Source: Mycolicibacterium komanii
GTDB lineage: Bacteria > Actinomycetota > Actinomycetes > Mycobacteriales > Mycobacteriaceae
DNA length: 64,000 bases
Assembly (NCBI RefSeq): GCF_001050035.1
Contig: NZ_CVTA01000062.1
Coordinates: 186,001-250,000 of the forward strand
Direction: 5' to 3'
Each line of letters opens with the position of its first letter. The stretch's first letter is position 1. Below the pieces are notes generated by a model. It made no database searches. It was not told where the DNA came from and was given only the letters and a program-made list of their open reading frames with translations. Shown piece by piece: positions 1-8,784 of this stretch. The position numbers and the translations under genes are program-made.

Positions 1-1185
1 GCTGCGCTCTACGCGCACAAGGCATTCGGGATCCAGTTCTTCACCTTCCTCGTCGCGTTCGTGGTGATGTGCTCGGGCATCACGTCGGCGTCGACCGCGT
101 CGCAAGCGTTCGCCGCCAACATGATCAAGGGTTTCGGCCTCGACTGGGGCAAGGCGGGCGTCGCCGTCATCGCGCTGGTCTTCATGGCCATGCTGGCCGC
201 GATCAACCTGCGCGGTGTGAGTGAGAGCGTCAAGCTCAACGTCGGCCTGACCATCATCGAGATCAGCGGTCTGCTCCTGGTGATCTTCGTCGGCCTGTGG
301 GCGCTCACCCAGGGCGGTGACCACGACTTCTCCCGCATCGTGATGTTCGAAAGCGGCGAGGAGCGAAGCACATTCGTCGCGATCACCGCGGCGACGTCGC
401 TCGCTTTCTTCGCCATGGTCGGCTTCGAGGACTCGGTCAACATGGCCGAGGAGACCAAGGACCCGGTGCGGATCTTCCCGAAGGTGTTGTTGACCGGGTT
501 GAGCATCGCCGGGCTCGTCTACATCCTGGTGTCGATTATCGCGGTGGCGCTGGTGCCGATCGGCGAGCTCAAGGCCAGCAGCACCCCGTTGGTGAGCGTG
601 GTCGAGGCCGCCGCGCCGAACCTGCCGATCGACGAGTTGTTCCCGTTCATCACGATGTTCGCGGTGTCGAACACCGCGCTGATCAACATGCTGATGGCCA
701 GCCGGCTGATCTACGGCATGGCCCGGCAGCGGGTGCTGCCACCGGTTCTCGGCTCGGTGCACCGCACCCGCCACACCCCGTGGGTGGCAATCATTTTCAC
801 GACCGTGATCGCGTTCGGCCTGATCTTCTACGTGTCGGCGTTCGCGAGCAGCACGGCCGTGTCGGTGCTCGGTGGCACCACGTCGCTCCTGCTGTTGGCG
901 GTGTTCGCGATGGTCAACGTGGCGGTGCTGGTGCTGCGTCGCGACGTCCAGAAGGACGGCGCACATTTCCGGACGCCCACGTTCCTGCCCATCCTCGGGT
1001 TCATCACCTCGCTGTATCTGGTGACACCGCTGTCGGGCCGCCCGGGAACGCAGTATCTGCTCGCCGGGATCCTGCTCGTGATCGGCGTCGTGCTGTTCCT
1101 CGTCACCATGGCGATCAACAAGCGGCTCGGCATCACCGACGCCGGCATCACCGATCCGACTCAGCTGGCTCAGACGCCGGACTAG
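1..1185 (+). CDS. APC-superfamily amino acid permease, 3' part
   Basis: This is the downstream part of a polytopic inner-membrane carrier of the amino acid-polyamine-organocation superfamily. The frame is open from base 1, so the start lies left of the window and 394 residues are visible. They contain a run of hydrophobic helices and the motif GFEDSVNMAEETKDP (about residues 141-155 of the visible part), which matches the conserved GFE..(x)..EE family signature. Family members move amino acids or amines by proton symport or exchange; the substrate cannot be told here. The gene ends convergently with the DUF429 gene: the CTAG at 1182-1185 supplies the TAG stop for both strands. Confidence 0.85.
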   Translation, partial: AALYAHKAFGIQFFTFLVAFVVMCSGITSASTASQAFAANMIKGFGLDWGKAGVAVIALVFMAMLAAINLRGVSESVKLNVGLTIIEISGLLLVIFVGLWALTQGGDHDFSRIVMFESGEERSTFVAITAATSLAFFAMVGFEDSVNMAEETKDPVRIFPKVLLTGLSIAGLVYILVSIIAVALVPIGELKASSTPLVSVVEAAAPNLPIDELFPFITMFAVSNTALINMLMASRLIYGMARQRVLPPVLGSVHRTRHTPWVAIIFTTVIAFGLIFYVSAFASSTAVSVLGGTTSLLLLAVFAMVNVAVLVLRRDVQKDGAHFRTPTFLPILGFITSLYLVTPLSGRPGTQYLLAGILLVIGVVLFLVTMAINKRLGITDAGITDPTQLAQTPD

Positions 1186-2048
1186 TAGCCGCCCAGCTGT
1201 CGGCGTATCTCGGTGAGCTCGCGTTGCGCTCGCTCGATCAGAAGCTGAACCTGCTCCAGTCGCGGCAGCACGTCGCCGGGTCCAGGGGGTGACACCGAAC
1301 GGCCGCGAGGGGCGGGCGTCAGCCCCGGCGGTAACGCCGGCGTGACGATGTAGCCGTCTTCGCGGTCGCCGTAGATCGTGACGTCCTCGCGTCGCCGGTC
1401 GAAGAACAGCGCCACGTACGCGCAAAGCACGGCGTCGACGGGATCCTCGCAGGCGTTCAGCTGGAAGGCCCGAGCACCGGCCTCGATCCGCTTGCGGAGT
1501 TCCAGCCACGCCGGACTGCTCCGCACGCGGAGCCGCGGGTTGGCGTCGTTCAACCCCTCGATCAGCTCCACCATCTTGAGCAGCTCGTCCTTACGTTTGA
1601 CGACATCTTTGGCCCGCCGCTTGTACTTGAGCGTCTTGCCGAGTTTGAACAGCGCGATCGTCGCCGCATGCGGGTAGACCTCGATCGCGCGGCGGTCGGC
1701 ACGAGACTGCGGGTCGGTGTCCAGGTACAGCCGCTCGCAGAGGACCTCGGCGCGGGGCGGATCGAAGAGCGGGTTACCGGTGTTCGCGGGCTGTGCGGTC
1801 GCCTCGAACGGGGCGAAATCCCGGTTGTACAGCGTCTCCCCGAGCCGGTACCCCGTGGGATTCCTGACGATCAGCGGTGCGTCGATGGCGACGACGCACG
1901 GGCCGTCGACATACGGCGCGACGGCCGCCGCGATCTCGTCGTCGCTGACCGCCGTGCCGACCTGCACGAGCCGTCCGTCGCCGTCCAGAACGGCCACACC
2001 GGTTTGGTTTCCTTCCGCCCACGCGAGATCGAGCCCAACGAAGTGCAT
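1182..2048 (-). CDS. DUF429 family protein
   Basis: A 288-residue soluble protein of the DUF429 family, whose biochemical role is not established; the family is thought to have an RNase H-like fold. The N-terminus VGLDLAWAEGNQTGVAVL, the acidic segment VVAIDAPLIV (about residues 70-79) and the downstream EVYPHAATIAL motif are typical of the family. The ATG at 2048 is preferred because it directly precedes the conserved MHFVGLDLAW start; the frame stays open upstream but would run across the start of purB. Divergent from purB with 40 bases between the start codons. Function is unassigned. Confidence 0.75.
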   Translation of the reverse strand: MHFVGLDLAWAEGNQTGVAVLDGDGRLVQVGTAVSDDEIAAAVAPYVDGPCVVAIDAPLIVRNPTGYRLGETLYNRDFAPFEATAQPANTGNPLFDPPRAEVLCERLYLDTDPQSRADRRAIEVYPHAATIALFKLGKTLKYKRRAKDVVKRKDELLKMVELIEGLNDANPRLRVRSSPAWLELRKRIEAGARAFQLNACEDPVDAVLCAYVALFFDRRREDVTIYGDREDGYIVTPALPPGLTPAPRGRSVSPPGPGDVLPRLEQVQLLIERAQRELTEIRRQLGGY

Positions 2049-2074
2049 GGGACCAGCCTGCACTACCCGCGTCG

Positions 2075-2080
2075 TAAGCT
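2075..2080 (+). promoter_or_regulatory. TAAGCT -10 box for purB
   Basis: TAAGCT followed by 8 bases and then the GTG at 2089. The spacing fits a leaderless transcript and favours 2089 over the in-frame GTG at 2083. Confidence 0.5.
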
Positions 2081-2088
2081 GAGTGTTT

Positions 2089-3507
2089 GTGACGATCCCC
2101 AACGTGCTGGCCAATCGGTACGCCAGCGAGGAAATGGTGGCGATCTGGTCACCGGAAGCCAAGGTCATCGCGGAGCGCAGGCTTTGGCTGGCGGTGCTGC
2201 GCGCCCAGGCGGAACTGGGGGTCGACGTGCCCGCGGGGGTGGTCGACGACTACGAGCGGGTGCTCGAGCAGGTCGACCTCGAGTCGATCGCCGCACGGGA
2301 ACGCGTGCTGCGCCACGACGTCAAGGCGCGCATCGAGGAGTTCAATGCGCTCGCGGGCCACGAACACGTGCACAAGGGCATGACCAGTCGCGACCTGACC
2401 GAGAACGTCGAACAGCTGCAGATTCGGCGCTCGCTCGAACTCGTGCACTCCCATGCGGTGGCGGTGGTGGCCCGGCTGGCCGAACGCGCGGTGCTGTACC
2501 GCGACCTGGTGATGGCGGGCCGAAGTCACAACGTCGCAGCGCAGGCCACGACGCTGGGTAAGCGGTTCGCCTCGGCGGCGGAAGAGCTGTTGATCGCGCT
2601 GCAGCGGCTGCGCTCGTTGATCGATCGCTACCCGTTGCGCGGTGTCAAGGGCCCGATGGGCACCGCTCAGGACATGCTGGACCTGTTCGACGGTGACGCC
2701 TCGCGGCTGGCCGAGCTCGAGCGACGGGTCGCCGAATTCCTGGGTTTCACCGAGATTTTCACCAGCGTGGGCCAGGTGTATCCGCGCTCGCTGGACCACG
2801 ACGTCGTCTCCGCGCTGGTGCAGGTCGGCGCGGGTCCGTCGTCGCTGGCGCACACCATCCGGCTGATGGCGGGCCACGAGCTGGTCACCGAGGGCTTCGC
2901 GCCCGGGCAGGTGGGCTCGTCCGCGATGCCGCACAAGATGAACACCCGTTCGTGCGAGCGGGTGAACGGGTTGCAGGTGGTGCTGCGTGGCTACGGCTCG
3001 ATGACAGCCGAACTCGCTGGCGCGCAATGGAATGAGGGCGACGTGTTCTGTTCGGTGGTGCGCCGCGTCGCGCTTCCCGACGCGTTCTTCGCCGTCGACG
3101 GGCAGATCGAGACGTTCCTGACCGTGCTCGACGAGTTCGGCGCCTACCCCGCGGTGATCCAGCGCGAGCTCGACCGCTACCTGCCCTTCCTGGCGACGAC
3201 GCGAATCCTCATCGCCGCGGTCCGGGCCGGGGTGGGCCGCGAGACCGCACACGAGGTGATCAAGGAACACGCCGTCGCGGTGGCGTTGGCGATGCGCGAG
3301 AAAGGCCAGGAGCCAGACCTTCTGGACAGGTTGGCAACCGATCCCCGGCTGCCGCTGGACCGGCCCGCGCTCGATGCGGCGCTCGCCGACAAGCAGGCGT
3401 TCACCGGAGCGGCCGGCGACCAGGTGGACCGCGTGGTCGAAGCGGTCAACGAGCTGGTGAGCCGCTATCCCGAAGCGGCCAAATACACTTCGGGTGCCAT
3501 CTTGTGA
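2089..3507 (+). CDS. purB: Adenylosuccinate lyase
   Basis: Adenylosuccinate lyase (472 residues) removes fumarate from SAICAR and from adenylosuccinate, acting in both IMP synthesis and the IMP-to-AMP step in the cytoplasm. The fumarase/aspartase superfamily signature [10 protein letters not shown] is present at about residue 280, and the segment [11 protein letters not shown] (about 101-111) carries the substrate-binding TS..D pattern. The GTG at 2089 gives the usual N-terminus [13 protein letters not shown]; a GTG two codons earlier is possible but lies too close to the -10 box. The 3' end overlaps the P450 gene by four bases (GTGA), which implies translational coupling. Confidence 0.95.
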   Translation: MTIPNVLANRYASEEMVAIWSPEAKVIAERRLWLAVLRAQAELGVDVPAGVVDDYERVLEQVDLESIAARERVLRHDVKARIEEFNALAGHEHVHKGMTSRDLTENVEQLQIRRSLELVHSHAVAVVARLAERAVLYRDLVMAGRSHNVAAQATTLGKRFASAAEELLIALQRLRSLIDRYPLRGVKGPMGTAQDMLDLFDGDASRLAELERRVAEFLGFTEIFTSVGQVYPRSLDHDVVSALVQVGAGPSSLAHTIRLMAGHELVTEGFAPGQVGSSAMPHKMNTRSCERVNGLQVVLRGYGSMTAELAGAQWNEGDVFCSVVRRVALPDAFFAVDGQIETFLTVLDEFGAYPAVIQRELDRYLPFLATTRILIAAVRAGVGRETAHEVIKEHAVAVALAMREKGQEPDLLDRLATDPRLPLDRPALDAALADKQAFTGAAGDQVDRVVEAVNELVSRYPEAAKYTSGAIL

Positions 3508-4733
3508 CGCTGGCCGGGGTCGACTTCACCGATCTGGACAACTTCGCGAACGGGTTTCCGCACGAGCTGTTCGCGTTGCATCGGCGTGAGGTGCCGGTGT
3601 ACTGGCATGAGCCGACCGAGCACACGCCTGACGGTGAAGGGTTCTGGTCTGTGGCCACCTATGCCGAAACGCTTGCGGTGTTTCGTGATCCGGAGACCTT
3701 CTCGTCAGTGACGGGTGGAACCCGGCCCTACGGTGGCACGCTGCTCCAGGATCTGGCGATCGCCGGTCAGGTGCTCAACATGATGGACGACCCACGACAC
3801 TCGCAGATCCGCCGGTTGGTCAGTTCGGGCCTCACACCGCGAATGATCCGCAGGGTTGAGGACGACCTGCGCGCGCGTGCGCGGCGGTTGTTGGATGCCG
3901 TCGAACCCGGGGTGCCCTTCGATTTCTTGGTCGACGTGGCGGCCGAGCTGCCGATGCAGATGATCTGCATCTTGTTGGGAGTGCCGGAGTCCGAACGACA
4001 TTGGCTGTTTGCTGCGATCGAGCCGCAGTTCGACTTCGGCGGTTCCCGGAAGGCCTCGGTGGGTCAGCTGACCGCCGAAGAGGCCGGTTCGCGGATGTAC
4101 GCCTACGGCCAGGAGTTGATCGCCGCCAAGCGCGCGTCGCCGACAGACGACATGTTGTCGGTGGTCGCGAACGCGTGCCTAGATGACACCGTGGACGACG
4201 GTGCGCTGTCCGATCTGGAGCTTTACCTGTTCTTCAGCCTGTTGTTCAGCGCGGGCGCGGAGACGACGCGCAACTCGGTCGCCGGCGGACTGCTGGCGTT
4301 GATCGAGAACCCGGATTCGAGTAGGGCCCTGCGCGACGATCTGACGTTGCTGCCGTCGGCGGTCGAGGAGATGGTGCGCTGGTCGTCGCCGTCACCGTCC
4401 AAGCGGCGCACCGCAACTCGTGACGTGACGCTGGGGGGATGCCAGATCGAAGCCGGTCAGAAGGTGCAGATCTGGGAGGGTTCGGCCAACCGCGACGAGG
4501 CGGTGTTCGCCGATGCCGACGTGTTCGACATCGCCCGCAAACCGAATCCGCACCTTGGCTTCGGCCAAGGGGTGCACTACTGCCTCGGGGCCAACCTGGC
4601 CCGGCTCGAGCTGCGTGTCCTGTTCGAGGAGCTGCTGACGCGTTTCTCCGATGCCCGGCTGATCAAACCCGTCGAATGGACACGCAGCAATCGGCACACC
4701 GGCATTCGGCATCTCGTCGTCGAGCTGCGGTGA
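3504..4733 (+). CDS. cyp126: Cytochrome P450, CYP126-like
   Basis: A 409-residue soluble bacterial P450 monooxygenase. The haem-binding loop [14 protein letters not shown] places the thiolate ligand at Cys360, the I-helix reads AGAETTRN, and the K-helix ExxR is in EEMVRW. Its position directly after purB, sharing GTGA, matches the purB-cyp126 arrangement of M. tuberculosis, which is the main reason for the family name; the physiological substrate is not known. Electrons would come from a ferredoxin and reductase, which are not encoded nearby. Start is GTG at 3504. Confidence 0.88.
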   Translation: MTLAGVDFTDLDNFANGFPHELFALHRREVPVYWHEPTEHTPDGEGFWSVATYAETLAVFRDPETFSSVTGGTRPYGGTLLQDLAIAGQVLNMMDDPRHSQIRRLVSSGLTPRMIRRVEDDLRARARRLLDAVEPGVPFDFLVDVAAELPMQMICILLGVPESERHWLFAAIEPQFDFGGSRKASVGQLTAEEAGSRMYAYGQELIAAKRASPTDDMLSVVANACLDDTVDDGALSDLELYLFFSLLFSAGAETTRNSVAGGLLALIENPDSSRALRDDLTLLPSAVEEMVRWSSPSPSKRRTATRDVTLGGCQIEAGQKVQIWEGSANRDEAVFADADVFDIARKPNPHLGFGQGVHYCLGANLARLELRVLFEELLTRFSDARLIKPVEWTRSNRHTGIRHLVVELR

Positions 4734-4743
4734 GCGGCGGGCG

Positions 4744-5709
4744 GTGAGGCCCGACGCGTTCGCCTTCGTGATGGCGACCGGCATCGTGTCGATCGCCGCG
4801 GCCGACCACGGCTACACGTACATCAGCGGCGCGCTGGCTGCGCTGGCCGTCATCGGGCTGTTCGGTCTCGTTGTCGCAGCGGCGGTTTCGTGGTCTCGGC
4901 GACCGCCAGACCTGTCGGATCCGGACGTCATGATCGGCCTGTTCACTTTCGTCGCGGCCTGCGCGGTGCTCGACAGCCGGCTGATGTCGATCACGGCGGT
5001 GTTGTGGACGTTGGCCGTGCCGGCGGCGACGGTGTGGCTGGCGTTGGTGGTGTTGACCGCGCGCAACTTCGCCCGTCGGTCGTGGAAGGGTTTGCAGCGG
5101 CGGGCGCGTGGAGCGTGGGAACTGTGCAGCGTCGGCACCTCGGGTCTGGCGATCGTCGCGGTAGCGCTCGCCCATGACACGGGGTGGCATGCGCTGGTGA
5201 TGGCCGGTGTGGCGATCTGGGTCTTGGCGCTGGCGATCTACGTCGTCATGACCACGCTGATTCTGGCGCGAGCCTTTGCGGCGCGGCTGGATCCCAGCGG
5301 GTTCGAGCCCGATGCGTGGATTCTGATGGGTGGGCTCGCGATCGCCACGCTGGCCGGTGACCACATCCATCGCGCCGGCATCGACGGCGTTCGTGCGGCG
5401 ACGATCGCGACGTGGTGCCTGGCATCTGTGTGGATTCTGCCGCTGGTGTACTTCGGTGCGCGTCACATCGGACGAGCGGAGGCCCGGCGTTTCGCCGGAG
5501 TGTGGTGGGCGATGGTGTTCCCGCTGGGCATGTACTCGGCGGCCACCAACGCCATGGCGATCGAGACCGGATGGCTTGCGCTACCCACGATTTCGCAGGT
5601 CTTCTTCTGGATTGCGTTTGCTGCGTGGGTGGTTGTGGCGATCGGGGCGGGCTTGCGGTTGAGGACCGTCGACTTGCGCCACCTACGCTCGGGGCATGGA
5701 CACCGATGA
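4744..5709 (+). CDS. TDT/SLAC1-type membrane transporter
   Basis: A 321-residue membrane protein with about ten hydrophobic helices. It opens with RPDAFAFVMATGIVSIAA, matching the first helix of the tellurite-resistance/dicarboxylate transporter (TDT) family, which includes TehA and SLAC1-like anion channels. Family members move dicarboxylates or small anions; the substrate here is unknown. Start GTG 4744 lies 10 bases after the P450 stop, so it may be read with purB-cyp126. Its 3' end overlaps the next gene by 14 bases. Confidence 0.75.
   Translation: MRPDAFAFVMATGIVSIAAADHGYTYISGALAALAVIGLFGLVVAAAVSWSRRPPDLSDPDVMIGLFTFVAACAVLDSRLMSITAVLWTLAVPAATVWLALVVLTARNFARRSWKGLQRRARGAWELCSVGTSGLAIVAVALAHDTGWHALVMAGVAIWVLALAIYVVMTTLILARAFAARLDPSGFEPDAWILMGGLAIATLAGDHIHRAGIDGVRAATIATWCLASVWILPLVYFGARHIGRAEARRFAGVWWAMVFPLGMYSAATNAMAIETGWLALPTISQVFFWIAFAAWVVVAIGAGLRLRTVDLRHLRSGHGHR
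5684..5689 (+). promoter_or_regulatory. TACGCT -10 box for the DUF1707 gene
   Basis: TACGCT, then 6 bases, then ATG 5696. It lies inside the end of the TDT gene and fits a leaderless internal promoter. Confidence 0.45.
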
Positions 5710-6274
5710 CGCGAATCTGCGGGTTTCGGACTTCGACCGCGAGCACGTGAGGCAGCTGCTCGAACGCGCGGTCGGCCAGGGCATGCTCACGCTCGACGAG
5801 TTCAGCGAGCGGTTCGACGTCGTACTGGCCGCGCGCACCCGTGGAGAATTGCGCCAGGTGTTGGCCGACCTGCCCTCGACGGATGCGCTGCAACCGGTGG
5901 CTTCCGGCGGCAGGGAACCGATGCGCGGCAGGATGTCGTCGATCTCGCGGCGGGGGCCGTGGACGGTGCCGTCGCGCATCGATCTGAACACCCGGATGTG
6001 CGACACGACGCTCGACTTCACCTCGGCGAAGCTGCAGGGGGCCACCGTCGTGCTGGACATCGACGACTACTTCAGCTCGACGGAACTGATCCTGCCCGAC
6101 GGCGCGACCGCCGACCTCACCGGCATCGACACGTTCGCGGGCAGCACCACGCTGAAGGTGCCGCACGGTCCGCCGTCGGGTCGGTTACACCTCGTGGTGC
6201 GCGGCCGGGTGCGGTTCGGGTCGGTGACGGCGCGGTATCCGTTCGGCCATACCTTGCGGCGCATGCTCGGTTGA
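5696..6274 (+). CDS. DUF1707 (SHOCT-like) domain protein
   Basis: A 192-residue cytoplasmic protein. Residues about 7-60 (LRVSDFDREHVRQLLERA... to the RGELRQVLADLP motif) form the DUF1707 domain, a short helical domain common at the N-terminus of actinobacterial proteins. The rest, about 85-190, is beta-rich and resembles the C-terminal half of LiaF/DUF2154-type proteins. The role is unknown; relatives are linked to envelope-stress proteins, which is only a hint. The last 90 bases overlap the end of the convergent wHTH/DUF559 gene. Confidence 0.75.
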   Translation: MDTDDANLRVSDFDREHVRQLLERAVGQGMLTLDEFSERFDVVLAARTRGELRQVLADLPSTDALQPVASGGREPMRGRMSSISRRGPWTVPSRIDLNTRMCDTTLDFTSAKLQGATVVLDIDDYFSSTELILPDGATADLTGIDTFAGSTTLKVPHGPPSGRLHLVVRGRVRFGSVTARYPFGHTLRRMLG

Positions 6275-7135
6275 GGGGCTCTGGCCGGTCGCGGCGCAGA
6301 TCTCGGCGAACACCCGCTGGGGATACGCCGTCAGGTCAAGCCAGGTGAAGCGCAACACTTTCCAGCCGTGCAGGGCGATGGCGTTCTGTCGGTTGCGGTC
6401 GATCTGGAACACGTCGCTGTCGGTGTGAAACGCCCAGCCGTCGACCTCGATCGCGACCTTGGCTGCGAGGAAGGCGACGTCGACCTTGTATCCGGCGGCG
6501 GGGTGGTTGGTCTTCCAGCCGGTGAACCCGGCATCGCGCAGGAGCCTGACGAGCAGCCGCTCGGCCTCGGAACGTGCCCCGTCCTCGGCCGCGCGCAGGA
6601 GGCGCCGTGCCGCGGGTGAACCGTGTCGGCCCTTGTTTCGCAGATGCGCCCGCCACAGTTGGGCGAGCTCGACGTGACGCTGCAGAGCGGTGTCCATGAG
6701 CTTCGGCCCGCCGCCGCGCCGGACCGCGGCTTCAACGACCGTCAGCGACAAGGCGGTGACCCGCAGCCCGTCGCGCTCGACGACGTCGCGGGGCGACAAG
6801 TCCCGCCGCCGCGCTTTCATGCCCGGCCTCGGTCGAAAGTTGCTCACTCTCGGAACCGTGACCTCGATGACGTCGGGAGCGAACTTCGTGATCCCGTGCC
6901 ACCACGCCGCCGCCAGTCCGCTGGCCGCCGCCCGCGGACCGAACGACCAGACCGACGCCCTGACACGAGCGGCGTCGCTGAACGGACGATCGTTTGCGAA
7001 GAAGACTCCACGCGAGCATCGCAGCCAGTGGCCTGAGCGCACGCGGCGGTTCACCGCGTGCCTGCTGAGGCCGCACTGCCGCGCTTGCGACAGCGTGATC
7101 ACACCGTCGTGTCGCCGGAGATGGTCGTCGAGCAT
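6185..7135 (-). CDS. wHTH (AbiEi-like) plus DUF559 domain protein
   Basis: A 316-residue protein with two parts. Residues about 1-45 (HDGVITLSQARQCGLSRHAV and the RGVFF motif) form the winged-helix region seen in AbiEi-type antitoxin and transcriptional-regulator proteins. Residues about 190-285 form a DUF559/VSR-like PD-(D/E)XK domain with the core KVDVAFLAAKVAIEVDGWAFH and then LRFTWLDL. The combination is common in actinobacteria; nuclease activity is not proven. ATG 7135 is the natural start because upstream codons read through the palindrome at 7178-7232. No AbiEii-type toxin gene is adjacent. Confidence 0.7.
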   Translation of the reverse strand: MLDDHLRRHDGVITLSQARQCGLSRHAVNRRVRSGHWLRCSRGVFFANDRPFSDAARVRASVWSFGPRAAASGLAAAWWHGITKFAPDVIEVTVPRVSNFRPRPGMKARRRDLSPRDVVERDGLRVTALSLTVVEAAVRRGGGPKLMDTALQRHVELAQLWRAHLRNKGRHGSPAARRLLRAAEDGARSEAERLLVRLLRDAGFTGWKTNHPAAGYKVDVAFLAAKVAIEVDGWAFHTDSDVFQIDRNRQNAIALHGWKVLRFTWLDLTAYPQRVFAEICAATGQSPSTEHAPQGMAERIPRRHRPEPHPAAHHEV

Positions 7136-7177
7136 ATTCTTCTTGGACGCATCGGCGCCTACGAACGGTTCCTTCCA

Positions 7178-7232
7178 CGCGATTTGTGCACATTCGCGAG
7201 CGGTGAGCGCTCCCGGATGTGCACAAATCGCG
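7178..7232. terminator. Long palindrome, possible terminator
   Basis: Perfect 16-base arms CGCGATTTGTGCACAT (7178-7193) and ATGTGCACAAATCGCG (7217-7232), with a further inner stem GAGCG/CGCTC (7198-7202 with 7208-7212). It sits 4-5 bases after the stop of the minus-strand membrane gene ending at 7236. It has no T-tract. A second palindrome in the same position after another gene is at 39768-39824. Confidence 0.5.
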
Positions 7233-7235
7233 GGA

Positions 7236-7853
7236 TTAGAGGCGGCGGGCGACGCCTGCCGAGCGCAGTTCGAGCGCGGCGAGTCCGCGGATCGCGTCGG
7301 CGTCGTGCATCCGCCACGCCCCGACCGGGTCGGCGTGGACTGCCACCAGCTTCGCCAGCGGCCGATTGGCCAGCGCTCGTAGCGCCAACAGCTGCTCGCC
7401 CGCGGGCGTGCGGGCCAGCGTGAGCGCCGTCCACTTACGGCGGAAGAACCGCAGCCGCAGGTACAGCCACGGCATCGCGACGAAGAGGATCGGCGGCGCT
7501 GCCACCGCCAACGCCAGCACCCACGCCAGCCACGACGCCGTGGTGTCGAGACTGTGACCGGCACCTGCGATGTCGAGCGCCGCTTCGCTGGCCGCCCGCA
7601 GCGGCTTGCTCAGCGCGTCGCCGATCAGCGGGAAGCCGTCGGTGCGCTCACCCGCGGAGTCGAGGTTGTCGGCCACGCCGTTGGCGCCGGTCTCCACCTG
7701 GCGTCCCACCGCCGCGATGGTGGAGACCGCCGAGTGCACGGCCATGCCGACGAGCACCCACACCGTGGTCCAGACGACCACGACGGCGTCGCTGACGAGC
7801 TGGGCCATGATGCGCGACGGCGTGGTGGCATAGGGGATAAACCGCGAAGTCAT
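7236..7853 (-). CDS. Conserved mycobacterial transmembrane protein
   Basis: A 205-residue protein of unknown function. It has a hydrophobic stretch near residues 16-45 (MAQLVSDAVVVVWTTVWVLV), a polar central part with GANGVADNLDSAGERTDGFP, and a second hydrophobic pair near 110-135 (WLAWVLALAVAAPPILFVAM), then a basic C-terminal domain. It lies between the CYP126 region and purC, as a conserved membrane protein does in M. tuberculosis. An internal ATG (MAQLVSD, 7808) is an alternative start. It is divergent from purC with 31 bases between. Confidence 0.65.
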   Translation of the reverse strand: MTSRFIPYATTPSRIMAQLVSDAVVVVWTTVWVLVGMAVHSAVSTIAAVGRQVETGANGVADNLDSAGERTDGFPLIGDALSKPLRAASEAALDIAGAGHSLDTTASWLAWVLALAVAAPPILFVAMPWLYLRLRFFRRKWTALTLARTPAGEQLLALRALANRPLAKLVAVHADPVGAWRMHDADAIRGLAALELRSAGVARRL

Positions 7854-7872
7854 GGCACTAGATGCTGCCCGA

Positions 7873-7878
7873 TAGGCT
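7873..7878 (+). promoter_or_regulatory. TAGGCT -10 box for purC
   Basis: TAGGCT, then GGCCCG (6 bases), then ATG 7885; fits a leaderless transcript. Confidence 0.55.
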
Positions 7879-7884
7879 GGCCCG

Positions 7885-8784
7885 ATGCGCCCCGCTCTGT
7901 CCGACTACGAACATCTGGCCAGCGGCAAGGTTCGCGAACTGTATCGCGTGGACGACGAGACGCTGCTCTTCGTGGCCAGCGACCGCATCTCCGCCTACGA
8001 CTACATCCTCGACTCGCAGATCCCTGACAAGGGCCGCATCCTCACCGCGATGAGTGTGTTCTTCTTCGACCTGCTGAGTCGGACGGCGGGCACGCCCAAC
8101 CATCTCGCCGGTCCCCCCGACGACGAGCGCATCCCCGCCGACGTGCTGGGCCGCTCGCTGGTGGTACAGGAACTCGAGATGTTGCCGGTGGAGGCGGTGG
8201 CCCGCGGCTACCTCACCGGTTCGGGGCTCATCGACTACCAGAAGACCGGAGCGGTGTGCGGTATCGCGCTTCCCGCCGGGCTCGTCGAGGCGAGCAAGTT
8301 CGACGAGCCGCTGTTCACCCCGGCGACGAAAGCCGAACTGGGACAACACGATGAGAACATCCCATTCGACGCCGTGGTCGAGCTGATCGGCCGGCAGCGG
8401 GCCGAACAACTGCGGGACCGAACGCTGGAGACCTACCGCCGCGGTGCCGAACACGCGCTGACCAAGGGGATCATCGTCGCCGACACCAAATTCGAATTCG
8501 GTGTCGACAAGGACGGCGAACTGCGACTCGCCGACGAGGTGTTCACCCCCGACTCGAGCCGCTACTGGCGCGCCGACGACTGGAAAGAAGGCGTCGTGCA
8601 GCAGAGCTTCGACAAGCAGTTCGTCCGCAACTGGCTCACGGGTCCGGAGTCGGGGTGGGACCGCGCCGGCGGCACAGCGCCGCCACCGCTGCCCCCCGAC
8701 GTCGTGCAGGCCACTCGCTCCCGTTACATCGGGGCGTACGAACGCATTTCGGGGTTGAAGTTCGACGATTGGATCGGGGCATGA
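7885..8784 (+). CDS. purC: SAICAR synthase
   Basis: Phosphoribosylaminoimidazole-succinocarboxamide synthase (299 residues) joins aspartate to CAIR with ATP in IMP synthesis. The N-terminal [20 protein letters not shown], the substrate motif [11 protein letters not shown] and the ATP/Mg motif [10 protein letters not shown] are all present, and the length is usual for the longer actinobacterial form. The stop overlaps the start of ptrB as ATGA, so the two are probably translated as a unit. Confidence 0.96.
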   Translation: MRPALSDYEHLASGKVRELYRVDDETLLFVASDRISAYDYILDSQIPDKGRILTAMSVFFFDLLSRTAGTPNHLAGPPDDERIPADVLGRSLVVQELEMLPVEAVARGYLTGSGLIDYQKTGAVCGIALPAGLVEASKFDEPLFTPATKAELGQHDENIPFDAVVELIGRQRAEQLRDRTLETYRRGAEHALTKGIIVADTKFEFGVDKDGELRLADEVFTPDSSRYWRADDWKEGVVQQSFDKQFVRNWLTGPESGWDRAGGTAPPPLPPDVVQATRSRYIGAYERISGLKFDDWIGA

